From the NCBI RefSeq assembly GCF_001580455.1, contig NZ_CP010951.1:3497001-3561000 (forward strand): a DNA stretch of 64,000 nt. Direction: 5' to 3'. Origin of the DNA: Ramlibacter tataouinensis. Its GTDB lineage: Bacteria > Pseudomonadota > Gammaproteobacteria > Burkholderiales > Burkholderiaceae_C. A program made the translations under genes and the position numbers. Below the pieces are notes generated by a model. The model did not search any database, was not told where the DNA came from, and saw only the letters and a program-made list of their open reading frames with translations. Below, piece after piece: positions 8,574-15,948 of this stretch; position 1 is the stretch's first letter, and each line of letters opens with the position of its first letter.

Positions 8574-9695
8574 TCACTGCCTGATCTTCCCGGCGCCGCT
8601 GACGATCGAGAGTTCGACGTACTTCGACCCGGTACGCGAGCCCGACTTGTAGCCGACGGCGTAGCCGCCGACGTCGAAGTTGTCCATGGAATCGAGCGCG
8701 GCGGCTATGCCCTCGCGTGTCGGGGCGCGACCCTGGCGGCGCACGGCTTCGACGATGACCTTCCCGGCGATGAAGCCTTCGATCATCGCGTAGCTGACTG
8801 GCACGTCGGGCTTGTCGGAGCCGGCGAGGACGTCCTTGAGCTCCTTGGCGATCTTGCTCGAGATCTTGTAGGGGCTCGGGGTCACCTGCGCGATGGCGAC
8901 GCCTTGCAACTGCTCGTCGGAGAGGCGCTTGGCCATCTGTTCCACGTCGGCGCCCGAGTGCGTGAAGATCTGCCCCGTCCCGCCCGCGGCCCGGTACAGC
9001 TCGACGAAACCCGCCGCGGCGGCGCCGGTCGCCACGAGCAGGATGGCCTGCGGCTGCGCCTTCACGAACTGGTCGACGGCGGGCGTGACCGTCGTCGTTC
9101 CGGACGGATAGGAAGCGTGCGCGACAAGCTGCGCCTTGGATTTCTTCGCTGCCTCGTCGGCCGCCAGCACCAGATTGACCGAACCCGGTCCCGCTTCGTA
9201 GAGCATGGCGAGCCGGGTGATACCGATGGTGGCCAGGTGCTCGATGATCTTGTTGATCTCTTCGCGCAGGCCGGCCCGCACGTTGTAGACGTTCGGCGCG
9301 TCCGCGCGCAGCTCCCAGGAGCGGTAGCCCACGAGCACCAGCCTCTCGTTGTTCAACAGGCCCGAAGCGATGAGGTCCGCGACGTTCTTGTTGCCGAAAT
9401 AGCCGGCCAGCACCAGCGGCTTGCTCTCGGTGATCAGTTCGCGGGTGGCGCTCAGCGTGTCTTCGGGCCGGCCGCCGTCGTCCTTGCGCACCAGTGTGAA
9501 GCGATGGCCGTTCACGCCACCGGCCTTGTTGACCTGCTTGAACAGCAGTTCCATGCCGGCGGCATACGCGCGGCCCTGGTTGGCTTCCAGGCCGGACATC
9601 GGGGCGACCTGGCCAACCACGATGTCCATGGACCAGGCGGCGGGGGCGGCCACTATCGATGCAGCCAGCATGGCCCGGGCAATAGTTCTTCTCAT
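8574..9695 (-). CDS. LivK-type ABC transporter substrate-binding protein
   Basis: 373 aa. ATG at 9695 is chosen because it is preceded by CGGAG at good spacing and followed directly by a signal peptide (MRRTIARAMLAASIVAAPAAW). The open frame extends further upstream without looking coding. The mature part starts DIVVGQVAPMSGLEANQG and has the leucine-binding-protein pattern of two Rossmann-like lobes (ELLFKQVNKAGGVNG, LVLAGYFGNKNVADLI). Such proteins deliver branched amino acids, aromatic acids or other carboxylates to Liv-type permeases. No permease or ATPase genes are adjacent, so it is an orphan receptor here. It is convergent with the upstream cassette and downstream of the flavin monooxygenase. 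Confidence 0.85.
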   Translation of the reverse strand: MRRTIARAMLAASIVAAPAAWSMDIVVGQVAPMSGLEANQGRAYAAGMELLFKQVNKAGGVNGHRFTLVRKDDGGRPEDTLSATRELITESKPLVLAGYFGNKNVADLIASGLLNNERLVLVGYRSWELRADAPNVYNVRAGLREEINKIIEHLATIGITRLAMLYEAGPGSVNLVLAADEAAKKSKAQLVAHASYPSGTTTVTPAVDQFVKAQPQAILLVATGAAAAGFVELYRAAGGTGQIFTHSGADVEQMAKRLSDEQLQGVAIAQVTPSPYKISSKIAKELKDVLAGSDKPDVPVSYAMIEGFIAGKVIVEAVRRQGRAPTREGIAAALDSMDNFDVGGYAVGYKSGSRTGSKYVELSIVSGAGKIRQ

Positions 9696-9757
9696 CTCCA
9701 ACTCCGTCTTGATACTTCCGGTGTGAACGATAGCCGCACTTGGCGCGATCCCAATGG

Positions 9758-9808
9758 GGAAAGCACGTAAACGTGGAAAGTCCGTCAGTGTGGAAAGCAC
9801 GTAGGTGC
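9758..9808. repeat. three 17-bp tandem motifs upstream of the binding-protein gene
   Basis: Units GGAAAGCACGTAAACGT (9758), GGAAAGTCCGTCAGTGT (9775) and GGAAAGCACGTAGGTGC (9792) follow each other with no gap. They share GGAAAG, CGT at unit positions 9-11, and G at position 16. They lie 63-113 bases upstream of the ATG at 9695, so they may be operator sites for that gene. The rest of the 277-bp gap (9696-9972) holds nothing recognisable. Confidence 0.6.
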
Positions 9809-9972
9809 GCAGGCACGACCTTAAGGCCAGATGGCCGGGTGCAACCCCCTCCAAATGGGCGGGGTGGACCAGTCGGAAAATCGGGTAGGGGCGAAATGGC
9901 TGCCCGCAGCATCATCCAACGGCGCTGGGTTTGGGAGAGAGCCCGACGCGCAGAAGTTTGCGCGAAGTCAAT

Positions 9973-11268
9973 TCACGGAATCGGGTAGGGCTGCGAGTCG
10001 GGCGTGTTCAGGGCGAGCTCGCGCAAGGCCTGGCGCCAATTGGAAGGCGGGTAGTTGTGCGGGTCGCGCGGCGCGAGGTAGTTCGCCAACTCGAAGTGAT
10101 TGAGGCGATGGGGCACGGGCTCCAGCCCCAGGTCGGCGCGGCCGGCGATGTGCGCGGCCAGTGAGCGGCCCATGAGCGAATAGGCGAACGGCGCGGAGCC
10201 GATGCCGTCGAGGCCGATGCCCAGGATGTGGAGGTTGGGCGCATCCAGGCTGCGAAAGGCGCCGCCACAGCGTGCGGCGACATCGCCGAGGACGCGCAGG
10301 GTCCGCAGCGGCTGCACCTCCAGGAAGGACAGGTCCACGGCGTAGCCGGTGCCCCAGAGCAGCAGGTCGGGCTCCAGCTCCGCGCCGTCGCTGAGCGTGA
10401 GCTTGCGGCCTTCGATGCGTTCCACGGTGGCCGCATGCCGCTCGATCGCCGCGAAGTTCTCGACCATGCGATGGCGTCCGGGAATCAGCTGGTCGTGACG
10501 CAGGTCGAAGGGCTTGGCCGGCTGAATGCTTTCCAGGCCGAACTTCGCATAGCGGCCGCGGAGGTCCTCGGCGATCACCGCGCTTTGTTGTTCCAGGGTC
10601 ATGCCGCTGACCTGCAGGCGCGCGAACTCGCGCACGCTGCCGGCAACATGCTTGATCTTGCGGGTGGGCGTGAACCAGTGCAGGCCGCGGTACGCCCAGG
10701 CGATGCGGGCGGCGCCGTGCTCGAAACACAGGTCCAGCAGGTCGAAGGCCGACCCGCCGCCGCCGACCACCAGCACCGATTTGCCGGCCACTTCGGCCGG
10801 ATCGCGCAAGGCGCTGGAGTGGAGTTCACGCACATCCGGGGCGATACGGCTCACCTCGGGCACGTGCGGAATGTTGTGCGCGCCCGTCGCGCAGGCCAGG
10901 TGTCGGGCCTCGAAGTAACCCTTCGACGTGGCAAGCCGCCACACACCGCCTTCGTGCCGTGCGGAATGAACTTCGGTGGCGAGCGAGATGCCATCGGCCA
11001 GGCCAAAGCGGTCCACCCAGGACTGGATGTTGGCGAGGACGGCGGGCTGGTAGGGACCGGCCAGCGCCAGGTCGCCGATGGCCCAGTCGGCCGGTGCGAT
11101 CTGGATGTCCTGCCAGGCGGGCAGCTTGCGCCACAGGCCGCCCACGCCATCCTGCCGCTCGAAGACGCGCGCCTGCAGGCCCGCCTGGCGCGCGTAGTAG
11201 AGGGCGACCACGCCGGCGATGCCGGCGCCGACGATAGCGACATCAAGCACTGCCTGCTCACGGTCCAT
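9973..11268 (-). CDS. flavin-containing monooxygenase-like NAD(P)/FAD oxidoreductase
   Basis: 431 aa. The N-terminal FAD-binding motif is VAIVGAGIAG (about 10-19). A second dinucleotide motif, VLVVGGGGSAFDLL, sits near residue 165 for NADPH, and an LLLWGTGYAVDLSFL segment near the C-terminus matches the 'ATGY' region of this superfamily. This arrangement fits FMO, Baeyer-Villiger or lysine/ornithine hydroxylase-like enzymes that oxygenate soft nucleophiles or ketones. The full FMO fingerprint between the two motifs is not obvious, so the reaction stays open. GGAGG lies 5 bases before the ATG. It is divergent from the sensor-kinase gene, with about 115 bp shared between the starts. Confidence 0.78.
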   Translation of the reverse strand: MDREQAVLDVAIVGAGIAGVVALYYARQAGLQARVFERQDGVGGLWRKLPAWQDIQIAPADWAIGDLALAGPYQPAVLANIQSWVDRFGLADGISLATEVHSARHEGGVWRLATSKGYFEARHLACATGAHNIPHVPEVSRIAPDVRELHSSALRDPAEVAGKSVLVVGGGGSAFDLLDLCFEHGAARIAWAYRGLHWFTPTRKIKHVAGSVREFARLQVSGMTLEQQSAVIAEDLRGRYAKFGLESIQPAKPFDLRHDQLIPGRHRMVENFAAIERHAATVERIEGRKLTLSDGAELEPDLLLWGTGYAVDLSFLEVQPLRTLRVLGDVAARCGGAFRSLDAPNLHILGIGLDGIGSAPFAYSLMGRSLAAHIAGRADLGLEPVPHRLNHFELANYLAPRDPHNYPPSNWRQALRELALNTPDSQPYPIP

Positions 11269-11383
11269 GGCACCTCCGGGTCAAGGGCGAGCGGCAACTA
11301 TAGGGTGCAAACCCCGGGCCAACAAGGAGCGCTGGTTGGAGGGAGACGCAGCGCCTGGCCGTCGGCATCTCAGCAGGCGTACG

Positions 11384-12883
11384 ATGCGCGGCATGCGCAG
11401 CAGACCTCGCCCGAAGCTGGCCTACCTCGAAGCCATGGGCGCGGCGGCGCTGGCGACGCTGGCCTGCTTCGCGCTCGATGGCTACATGTCGGTCGCGGGG
11501 CTGACGATGGTGTACCTGGTGGCCTCCGTCGCGTGCGCCTTTCGGCTCGGCCGCCTGCCTGCCGTCGTGGCGGCGGTGTCGTGCGTCTCGGCGCTCAACT
11601 ACTTCTTCATTCCGCCGCGCCACACTTTCCGGGTGGAAGGCGCGGAGTACTGGTGGATTCTCGCGGTGCTGCTGGCGCTTTCGCTGGTGCTCAACAACCT
11701 GGTGGCGCACCTGCGCGAGCGCCAGGACCGCGCCGAGCAGGGCGAGTTGCGCGCGGCGCAGTTGCACGAGCTGAGCGAAGCACTGGCCGCTTGCGAGAGC
11801 ATCGAGGCAATGGCGCGCCGGGCGGCGGACTGGCTGTGCGCCAGCCTGGGCAAGCCCGCGGCGGTTTTCCTGCTCATGGACGACGGCCGACTGCAGCATT
11901 GGGGTGTGCCGGAAACCGAACCGGGATTTCACGAGGCTTCGGTGCGCTGGTCGCTGGAGCATGGCCGGCCTTTGGGGCGCGGCTGCGACGACTGGCGCGA
12001 CCTGCCGCTGTGGTGCGCCCCCTTCGCCCGTCGCGGCGCCAAGGGCGCCGTGCAGGTGCTGCTGGCCGGCCGCGACAGCCCGGATGGCGAGACGCTCCAG
12101 CACTGGATGGCGCTGGCCGGGCAGGTCGGGCTGCGGATCGAACGTGAACGGGCCGCTTCGGCCGCGCGTTCGGCGCAAGAGAGTGCCCGCGCCGAAGCCG
12201 CGCGCAACACGCTGCTGGCGTCGCTGTCGCACGACCTGCGCACGCCGCTGGCCGGCATCGAGGGCACCGCAAGCACGCTGCGCGCCCAGTCAGAGTCACT
12301 GGCGCCGTCGCAGCGTGAACGGCTGCTGTCGAACATCGAGAACGAAGCGCGCGACCTCACGCTGATGGCGGACAACATCCTGCAGATGGCGCGGCTGTCG
12401 CAGCCGCATCTGCAACTGCGCATGGAGTGGGAGTCCGTGGAGGAAGTCCTGGGTGCGGCCGCGGCGCGCATGCGAAGGCGCTGGGACGGCACGCGCATCC
12501 AGCTGCGCGTAGCGCCGGGGCTGCCACCCGTGAAGGCCGAAGCCTCGCTGCTGGCGCAGGCGATCGCGAATCTGGTGGACAACGCCGTGCGTCACTCGGG
12601 CGGCGAACCGCTTGTGATCGTGACCGCCGGCCGCAGCCGCGAAGGGGTGTTCGTCGCCGTGCGCGACCATGGCCAGGGCCTGCCCGAGACCGACGCGGAT
12701 GCGATCTTCGACCGCTATGCCAAGGCGGGCAAGTCGGCCGGCGCGGGGCTGGGCCTGGCGATCTGCAAGCTCGTGGTCCAGGCGCACGGCGGACGCATCG
12801 CGGCCAGGCGCTGCGAGCCGGGCAGCGAGTTCCGCATTGACCTGCCCGCCGCGCAACTCCCGCAGGAGCTCGAACGTGGCTGA
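11384..12883 (+). CDS. short KdpD-like sensor histidine kinase (no KdpD/USP N-domain)
   Basis: 499 aa from ATG 11384 (ATG 11393 also possible). It begins with the DUF4118 four-helix membrane block (from LAYLEAMGAAALAT to about residue 105, with FFIPPRHTF in the loop). A GAF-like linker follows, then the H-box SLSHDLRTPL (His283), the N-box NLVDNAVRHSG and the G-box DHGQGLP...GAGLGLAICK. It is thus the C-terminal half of KdpD, lacking the roughly 370-residue osmosensing/USP region present in the full kdpD at 20493. It overlaps the response-regulator start by 8 bases. With that gene and kup directly downstream, it probably senses potassium or turgor; that link is inferred from context. Confidence 0.85.
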   Translation: MRGMRSRPRPKLAYLEAMGAAALATLACFALDGYMSVAGLTMVYLVASVACAFRLGRLPAVVAAVSCVSALNYFFIPPRHTFRVEGAEYWWILAVLLALSLVLNNLVAHLRERQDRAEQGELRAAQLHELSEALAACESIEAMARRAADWLCASLGKPAAVFLLMDDGRLQHWGVPETEPGFHEASVRWSLEHGRPLGRGCDDWRDLPLWCAPFARRGAKGAVQVLLAGRDSPDGETLQHWMALAGQVGLRIERERAASAARSAQESARAEAARNTLLASLSHDLRTPLAGIEGTASTLRAQSESLAPSQRERLLSNIENEARDLTLMADNILQMARLSQPHLQLRMEWESVEEVLGAAAARMRRRWDGTRIQLRVAPGLPPVKAEASLLAQAIANLVDNAVRHSGGEPLVIVTAGRSREGVFVAVRDHGQGLPETDADAIFDRYAKAGKSAGAGLGLAICKLVVQAHGGRIAARRCEPGSEFRIDLPAAQLPQELERG

Positions 12884-13556
12884 AGTCCTCGTCGTGGAAG
12901 ACGACAGCTCGATCTCGCAGTTCGTCTGCGCCAGCCTCAGCGCCGCCGGGATGCGGCCGCGCGCCGCGCACGACGCGGCCCAGGCGCAGCGGGAACTCGC
13001 CACCGGGCCCTGCGAGCTGCTGATCGTGGACCTGGGCCTGCCGGACATGGATGGTGTCGAGCTGATCGGCCTCGTCCGCCAGCGCCTGTCGACGCCCATC
13101 CTGGTCCTGTCGGCGCGCACGCAGGAGGCGCAGAAGATCGCCGCCCTCGATGCCGGCGCCGACGACTACCTGACCAAGCCCTTTGGCGTGGGCGAGCTGC
13201 TGGCCCGGGTACGCGCGATGCTGCGACGCGCGGCGACACCGCCGCAGCCCGCGCCCGTGCTGCGCGTCGCCGACCTGGTCTACGAACGCGAAAGCCGGCA
13301 AGTCAGCGTGCGTGGCCGCACGGTCCACCTGACTCCGTTGGAGCTCGAGCTGTTCGACCGGCTGGCGGCCAGCCCGGGCAAGGTGCTCACCCACCGGCAG
13401 CTGCTGGCCCAGGTGTGGGGCAGCGAGCACGTGGACCAGCTGCACTACCTTCGGATCTACATGGGCCACCTGCGCGCCAAGATCGAGGAAGACCCCGCCG
13501 ATCCGCGCTACCTGCTCACCGAACTGGGCGTGGGCTACCGGCTCGCCGACGAGTAA
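12876..13556 (+). CDS. KdpE-like OmpR-family response regulator
   Basis: 226 aa from GTG 12876, with AGGAG 8 bases upstream. The start overlaps the kinase stop, implying translational coupling. The receiver domain has the acidic pair in VVEDDSS, phospho-acceptor Asp52 (LLIVDLGLPDMDG) and Lys in DYLTKPFGVGELLAR. A winged-helix DNA-binding domain follows (VHLTPLELELFDRLA...VLTHRQLLAQVWG...YMGHLRAKIEEDP). It is strikingly similar to KdpE at 23198, including the GADDYLTKPFGVGELLARVRA stretch, so the two may share binding sites. Target is probably kup and/or kdpFABC (inference from adjacency and shared boxes). Confidence 0.88.
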   Translation: MAEVLVVEDDSSISQFVCASLSAAGMRPRAAHDAAQAQRELATGPCELLIVDLGLPDMDGVELIGLVRQRLSTPILVLSARTQEAQKIAALDAGADDYLTKPFGVGELLARVRAMLRRAATPPQPAPVLRVADLVYERESRQVSVRGRTVHLTPLELELFDRLAASPGKVLTHRQLLAQVWGSEHVDQLHYLRIYMGHLRAKIEEDPADPRYLLTELGVGYRLADE

Positions 13557-13570
13557 GTGGCCACTCGATC

Positions 13571-13589
13571 CCTCCCCCTCCGGGGGAGG
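13571..13589. terminator. GC-rich hairpin after the KdpE-like gene
   Basis: CCTCCCCC, loop TCC, GGGGGAGG: a perfect 8-bp stem 15 bases after the regulator stop. No T-run follows. It separates the two-component genes from the kup promoter region. Confidence 0.4.
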
Positions 13590-13622
13590 CCTGGGTGGGG
13601 GCGCTGCGTCACCTCGGCTGCA

Positions 13623-13641
13623 TTTATGCGTTTTTTATGCC
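13623..13641 (+). promoter_or_regulatory. candidate KdpE-type box upstream of kup
   Basis: TTTATGCGTTTTTTATGCC, an AT-rich patch in an otherwise about 67% GC region, 44 bases before the kup ATG. It matches the patch before kdpF (15656-15674) at 14 of 19 positions and resembles the TTTATAC-T-rich-ACACC operator I recall for E. coli kdpFABC. The following TTTTTTATGC...GGCACAA is also shared with the kdp leader. Confidence 0.45.
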
Positions 13642-13684
13642 GCGTGCGGCACAAGGAAAGCCTCATTCCATCCGGAGGGCTTTC

Positions 13685-15610
13685 ATGGAGACGGCATCGA
13701 CAGCGCAAGAACTCGCAGGCGCACCGGCGGGCGAACTGCGCAGGCAGGGGACGGCGGCGCTGACACTGGCGGCGCTGGGGGTGGTGTATGGCGACATCGG
13801 CACCAGCCCGCTGTACACCATCAAGGAAATCTTCAAGCCGGAAACCGGCGTGGCCCCGACGCCCGAAAACATCGTCGGGGCGGTTTCGGTGGTGTTCTGG
13901 CTGCTGATGGTGGTGGTGACGCTCAAGTACGTGACCCTGATCATGCGCGCCAGCAACCGCGGTGAGGGCGGGATCATGGCGCTGCTGGCGCTCGCATCGC
14001 AAACGGCGGCGCATCAGCCGCGCCTGCGAGCCCGGTTGCTGCTGCTGGGGGCTTTCGGCGCGGCGCTGTTCTACGGCGACAGCGTGCTCACGCCGGCGAT
14101 TTCCGTCCTGAGCGCGGTGGAAGGCCTGGAAGTCGCCGCGCCCGCGCTCAAGCCCTGGGTGCTGCCGCTCGCCATCGGCATCCTGGCGGGCCTGTTCATG
14201 GCGCAAAGCCGCGGCACGGCCACGGTGGGCAAGTGGTTCGGACCCGTGATCATCGTGTGGTTTGCAGTTCTGGCCGCCGTCGGGGCGTGGCAGATCGTCC
14301 AGGCGCCGCAGGTGCTGCAGGCGATCGATCCGCGCCACGCCTGGAACTTCCTGGCCGCGCGCGGCTGGGGCCTGTTCCTGGCCGTGGGCGCCGTGGTGCT
14401 GGCCGTGACGGGCGCCGAAGCGCTTTATGCCGATATGGGCCACTTTGGCAAGCGGCCGATCCGCATCGCCTGGACCGGATTGGTGTTGCCTTCGCTCGCG
14501 CTCAACTACGCGGGGCAGGGCGCGCTGCTGCTTCGCGACAGCCAGGCCATTGAAAACCCGTTCTACCTGAGCTTTCCGCCGGCACTGCTGTTGCCGGCGG
14601 TCGTGATCGCGACCCTGGCGACCATCATTGCCTCGCAAGCCGTGATCTCGGGCGCCTATTCGCTGACGCAGCAAGCGATCCAGCTCGGCTTCCTGCCTCG
14701 CCTGCAGATCGTGCACACCTCGACGCACGAGCGTGGACAGGTCTACGTGCCTGCGGTGAACTGGATCCTTCTGGGCGCGGTGGTGCTGGCCTGCCTCGGC
14801 TTCGGAAATTCCTCCGCGATGGCCTCGGCCTACGGCATCGCGGTGACCGGCACCATGCTGATCACCACCGTGCTCACGTATTTCGTGGTGCGCCGCGCCT
14901 GGGGCTATCCGCGGTGGACCGCCATCGGCGCGACGGCCTTGTTCATCACCCTCGACGCGGTGCTGCTTGCGTCCTGCTCGCTCAAGGTGCACGAAGGCGG
15001 CTGGTTCCCGCTGGCCCTGGCGGCCGGCGTGCTGGTGGTGATGACGACCTGGAAGCGCGGACGAGAGCTGCTCGGCGAAACGCTGCGGGAAGACCAGCTG
15101 CCGTTGCGCGAGTTCGTCCAGACCCTGGCCACTCAGGATGCGCTGCTGCGGGTGGACCGCACGGCGGTATTCATGTCGGCCGAACCCGGTGTAGTGCCCC
15201 AGGCGCTGCTGCACAACATGAAGCACAACCTGGCGCTGCACCGGCGCAACCTGGTGCTGACGGTGCAATACCACGAAGAGCCCACGGTGCCCGTGGCGCA
15301 ACGCGTGGAGATCGAGGAGATCGGCCATGGCTTCTGGCAGGTCGTCGCGCACTTCGGCTTCGCCGAACAGCCGGACATCCCGCAGGCGCTGCGCCTGTGC
15401 GCCGAACATGGACTCGCGGTGGACGAATTCGCCACCTCGTTCTTCCTGAGCCGCGAAACGGTGGTGCCGCGGCCGCAGGCGCGGGCGCAGATGCCGCGCT
15501 GGCGGCAGAAACTGTTCGAGGCGCTGTCGCGCAACGCGGGCCGGGCCGTCGACTACTTCGGCCTGCCGGACAACGCCGTGATCGAGTTGGGCACCCGCGT
15601 GCAGTTGTAG
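13685..15610 (+). CDS. kup: Kup-family low-affinity potassium transporter
   Basis: 641 aa, close to the roughly 620-aa E. coli Kup. The open frame reaches far upstream, but ATG 13685 is preceded by GGAGG and starts just before the family signature AALGVVYGDIGTSPLYTIKEIF. About twelve membrane helices follow (residues 30-470), with conserved GEGGIMALLAL and GAEALYADMGHFG motifs, then a cytoplasmic C-terminal domain ending NAVIELGTRVQL. It takes up K+ by proton symport. It lies between the short KdpD/E pair and the kdp operon, forming one potassium island. Confidence 0.95.
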   Translation: METASTAQELAGAPAGELRRQGTAALTLAALGVVYGDIGTSPLYTIKEIFKPETGVAPTPENIVGAVSVVFWLLMVVVTLKYVTLIMRASNRGEGGIMALLALASQTAAHQPRLRARLLLLGAFGAALFYGDSVLTPAISVLSAVEGLEVAAPALKPWVLPLAIGILAGLFMAQSRGTATVGKWFGPVIIVWFAVLAAVGAWQIVQAPQVLQAIDPRHAWNFLAARGWGLFLAVGAVVLAVTGAEALYADMGHFGKRPIRIAWTGLVLPSLALNYAGQGALLLRDSQAIENPFYLSFPPALLLPAVVIATLATIIASQAVISGAYSLTQQAIQLGFLPRLQIVHTSTHERGQVYVPAVNWILLGAVVLACLGFGNSSAMASAYGIAVTGTMLITTVLTYFVVRRAWGYPRWTAIGATALFITLDAVLLASCSLKVHEGGWFPLALAAGVLVVMTTWKRGRELLGETLREDQLPLREFVQTLATQDALLRVDRTAVFMSAEPGVVPQALLHNMKHNLALHRRNLVLTVQYHEEPTVPVAQRVEIEEIGHGFWQVVAHFGFAEQPDIPQALRLCAEHGLAVDEFATSFFLSRETVVPRPQARAQMPRWRQKLFEALSRNAGRAVDYFGLPDNAVIELGTRVQL

Positions 15611-15655
15611 CGGAACCGGGCGCGCCGCCAGGCAAGGCGCAAGGACCCGGGGCTG

Positions 15656-15674
15656 TTTATGACTTCTTTACACC
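15656..15674 (+). promoter_or_regulatory. candidate KdpE-type box upstream of kdpF
   Basis: TTTATGACTTCTTTACACC, in the 137-bp kup-kdp gap and 74 bases before the first small gene. It aligns without gaps to the box upstream of kup, and closely to the E. coli KdpE operator as remembered (TTTATACTTTTTTTACACC). A second AT-rich patch, GTTTTTATGCGGCACGGCAC (15696-15715), repeats the element also seen before kup. Confidence 0.5.
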
Positions 15675-15747
15675 GGGTCCCGGCTTCTCTTCCCCGTTTT
15701 TATGCGGCACGGCACAAAGTTCATCCGTTCGTTGAAACGGAGCTGAC

Positions 15748-15852
15748 ATGGACTTGATCTACCTGGCCCTGGGCGCGCTGCTGTGGGTTCTCATGGTGAT
15801 GCTGGTGCGCGGGCTGGAGCGCCTCGCGCCGACCCGCAAGGAGCGGCCATGA
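15748..15852 (+). CDS. 34-aa single-helix membrane peptide upstream of kdpF
   Basis: MDLIYLALGALLWVLMVMLV and then a basic tail, RGLERLAPTRKERP. Its ATG follows CGGAGCTGAC, so it has a usable ribosome site, and its TGA overlaps the kdpF ATG (ATGA). One hydrophobic helix plus a cytoplasmic basic end resembles an assembly peptide like KdpF, though it is not KdpF, which follows. I recall similar short frames before kdpF in other beta- and gammaproteobacteria. Function unknown. Confidence 0.6.
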   Translation: MDLIYLALGALLWVLMVMLVRGLERLAPTRKERP

Positions 15853-15947
15853 TCGCGCCCGCCGTGATCTACGGCTTCGGCGCCTTCTGCGGGCTCGCCC
15901 TGCTGGCGTACCTGGTGTACGCGCTGATCCGCGCGGAGGAGTTCTGA
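15849..15947 (+). CDS. kdpF: KdpF, small stabilising subunit of the K+-transporting ATPase
   Basis: 32 aa: MIAPAVIYGFGAFCGLALLA followed by YLVYALIRAEEF. The L.YLVYAL..AE.F ending is the KdpF signature. It is a single transmembrane helix that stabilises the KdpABC complex. The start overlaps the preceding stop (ATGA), and kdpA begins one base after its stop, so the three genes are tightly coupled. Confidence 0.88.
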   Translation: MIAPAVIYGFGAFCGLALLAYLVYALIRAEEF

Positions 15948-15948
15948 G

